A stretch of 64,000 nt of DNA, from positions 190,812 to 254,811 of the forward strand of contig JADJLN010000007.1 in NCBI GenBank assembly GCA_016710115.1, read 5' to 3'. Each line of letters opens with the position of its first letter. Within the stretch, counting starts at the first letter, position 1. The position numbers and the translations under genes were made by a program. The DNA comes from Saprospiraceae bacterium. Lineage in GTDB: Bacteria; Bacteroidota; Bacteroidia; Chitinophagales; Saprospiraceae. Below are positions 63,944 through 64,000 of this stretch, piece after piece. The notes under the pieces were generated by a model that saw only the letters and a list, made by a program, of their open reading frames with translations, made no database searches and was not told the DNA's origin.

Positions 63944-64000
63944 CTAGCGATGCAGATGCACATAGCCTGAAAGCACATCGTGTCCCTCCGGTTTGAAGAT
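63944..64000 (-). CDS. C-terminus of a T9SS type B sorting-domain protein (partial)
   Basis: Reading leftward from the right edge, the last 18 codons give IFKPEGHDVLSGYVHLHR and a TAG at 63944. This matches the closing strand of type B gliding-motility C-terminal domains (a GYVHLxR-like end, compare GFITILR in the protein at 12579-17145). The rest of the gene lies beyond the window. It is 97 nt upstream of the second porP on the same strand. Confidence 0.65.
   Translation of the reverse strand: MFKPEGHDVLSGYVHLHR

Overview
The window comes from a Bacteroidota chromosome, most likely a relative of the Saprospiraceae (inference). Supporting signs are giant HYR-repeat and cohesin-like surface proteins with type IX secretion (T9SS) sorting domains, two PorP/SprF genes paired with PD40/OmpA lipoprotein-like genes, an ECF sigma/FecR/STN-TonB receptor/DUF4249 cassette, DUF721 beside recF, and promoter-like sites of the Bacteroidota type (TG or TTG, about 18-21 nt, then TAnnTTTG). 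There are no phage genes, insertion sequences or CRISPR arrays.

Layout. 1-2.2 kb (minus strand): a DUF697/SHOCT protein cut by the left edge, a DAO-type FAD oxidoreductase and an MmcQ/YjbR protein, then a plus-strand tRNA-Arg(CCT). 2.7-20.4 kb (plus): a ~3260-aa HYR adhesin with dockerin-like, cohesin-like and T9SS type A domains; a ~1520-aa cohesin/HYR protein with a type B sorting domain; PorP/SprF; and a PD40-OmpA-SPOR protein. 20.5-27.8 kb (minus): copper P-type ATPase, ECF sigma factor, FecR, STN-type TonB receptor, DUF4249 lipoprotein. 28-34 kb: tRNA-His, a methyltransferase, a double CbbX-type AAA ATPase, a small acidic protein and a periplasmic or exported subtilase. 34-52.8 kb: housekeeping genes (DUF721, recF, PDH E1-alpha, a TPR protein, ribH, an MBL-fold hydrolase, a Cys/Met-metabolism PLP enzyme, rimO, a beta-barrel protein, a TrmH-family methylase, a GT39-like membrane protein, pyrG, dnaK, a lipoprotein, panB, mltG, tilS). 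52.8-64 kb: a TPR/PD40/double-SPOR protein, a large T9SS subtilase with FN3 and GEVED repeats, a second PD40-OmpA protein, a second PorP/SprF, and the last residues of another type B T9SS substrate at the right edge.

The window is therefore framed by two T9SS cassettes in opposite orientation, each reading type B substrate, then PorP/SprF, then PD40-OmpA. This matches the known SprB-SprF logic, in which a PorP/SprF protein serves a particular type B substrate. The large adhesins and the FN3/GEVED subtilase are predicted cargo of the same secretion system.

Sequence quality matters here. At least 16 otherwise convincing genes, including essential ones such as pyrG and tilS, are broken by single-base indels, often in short homopolymers, and the reading frame resumes at once with family-typical sequence. 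I read these as uncorrected sequencing or assembly errors rather than pseudogenes. For those genes I give the whole reconstructed span and note each break.
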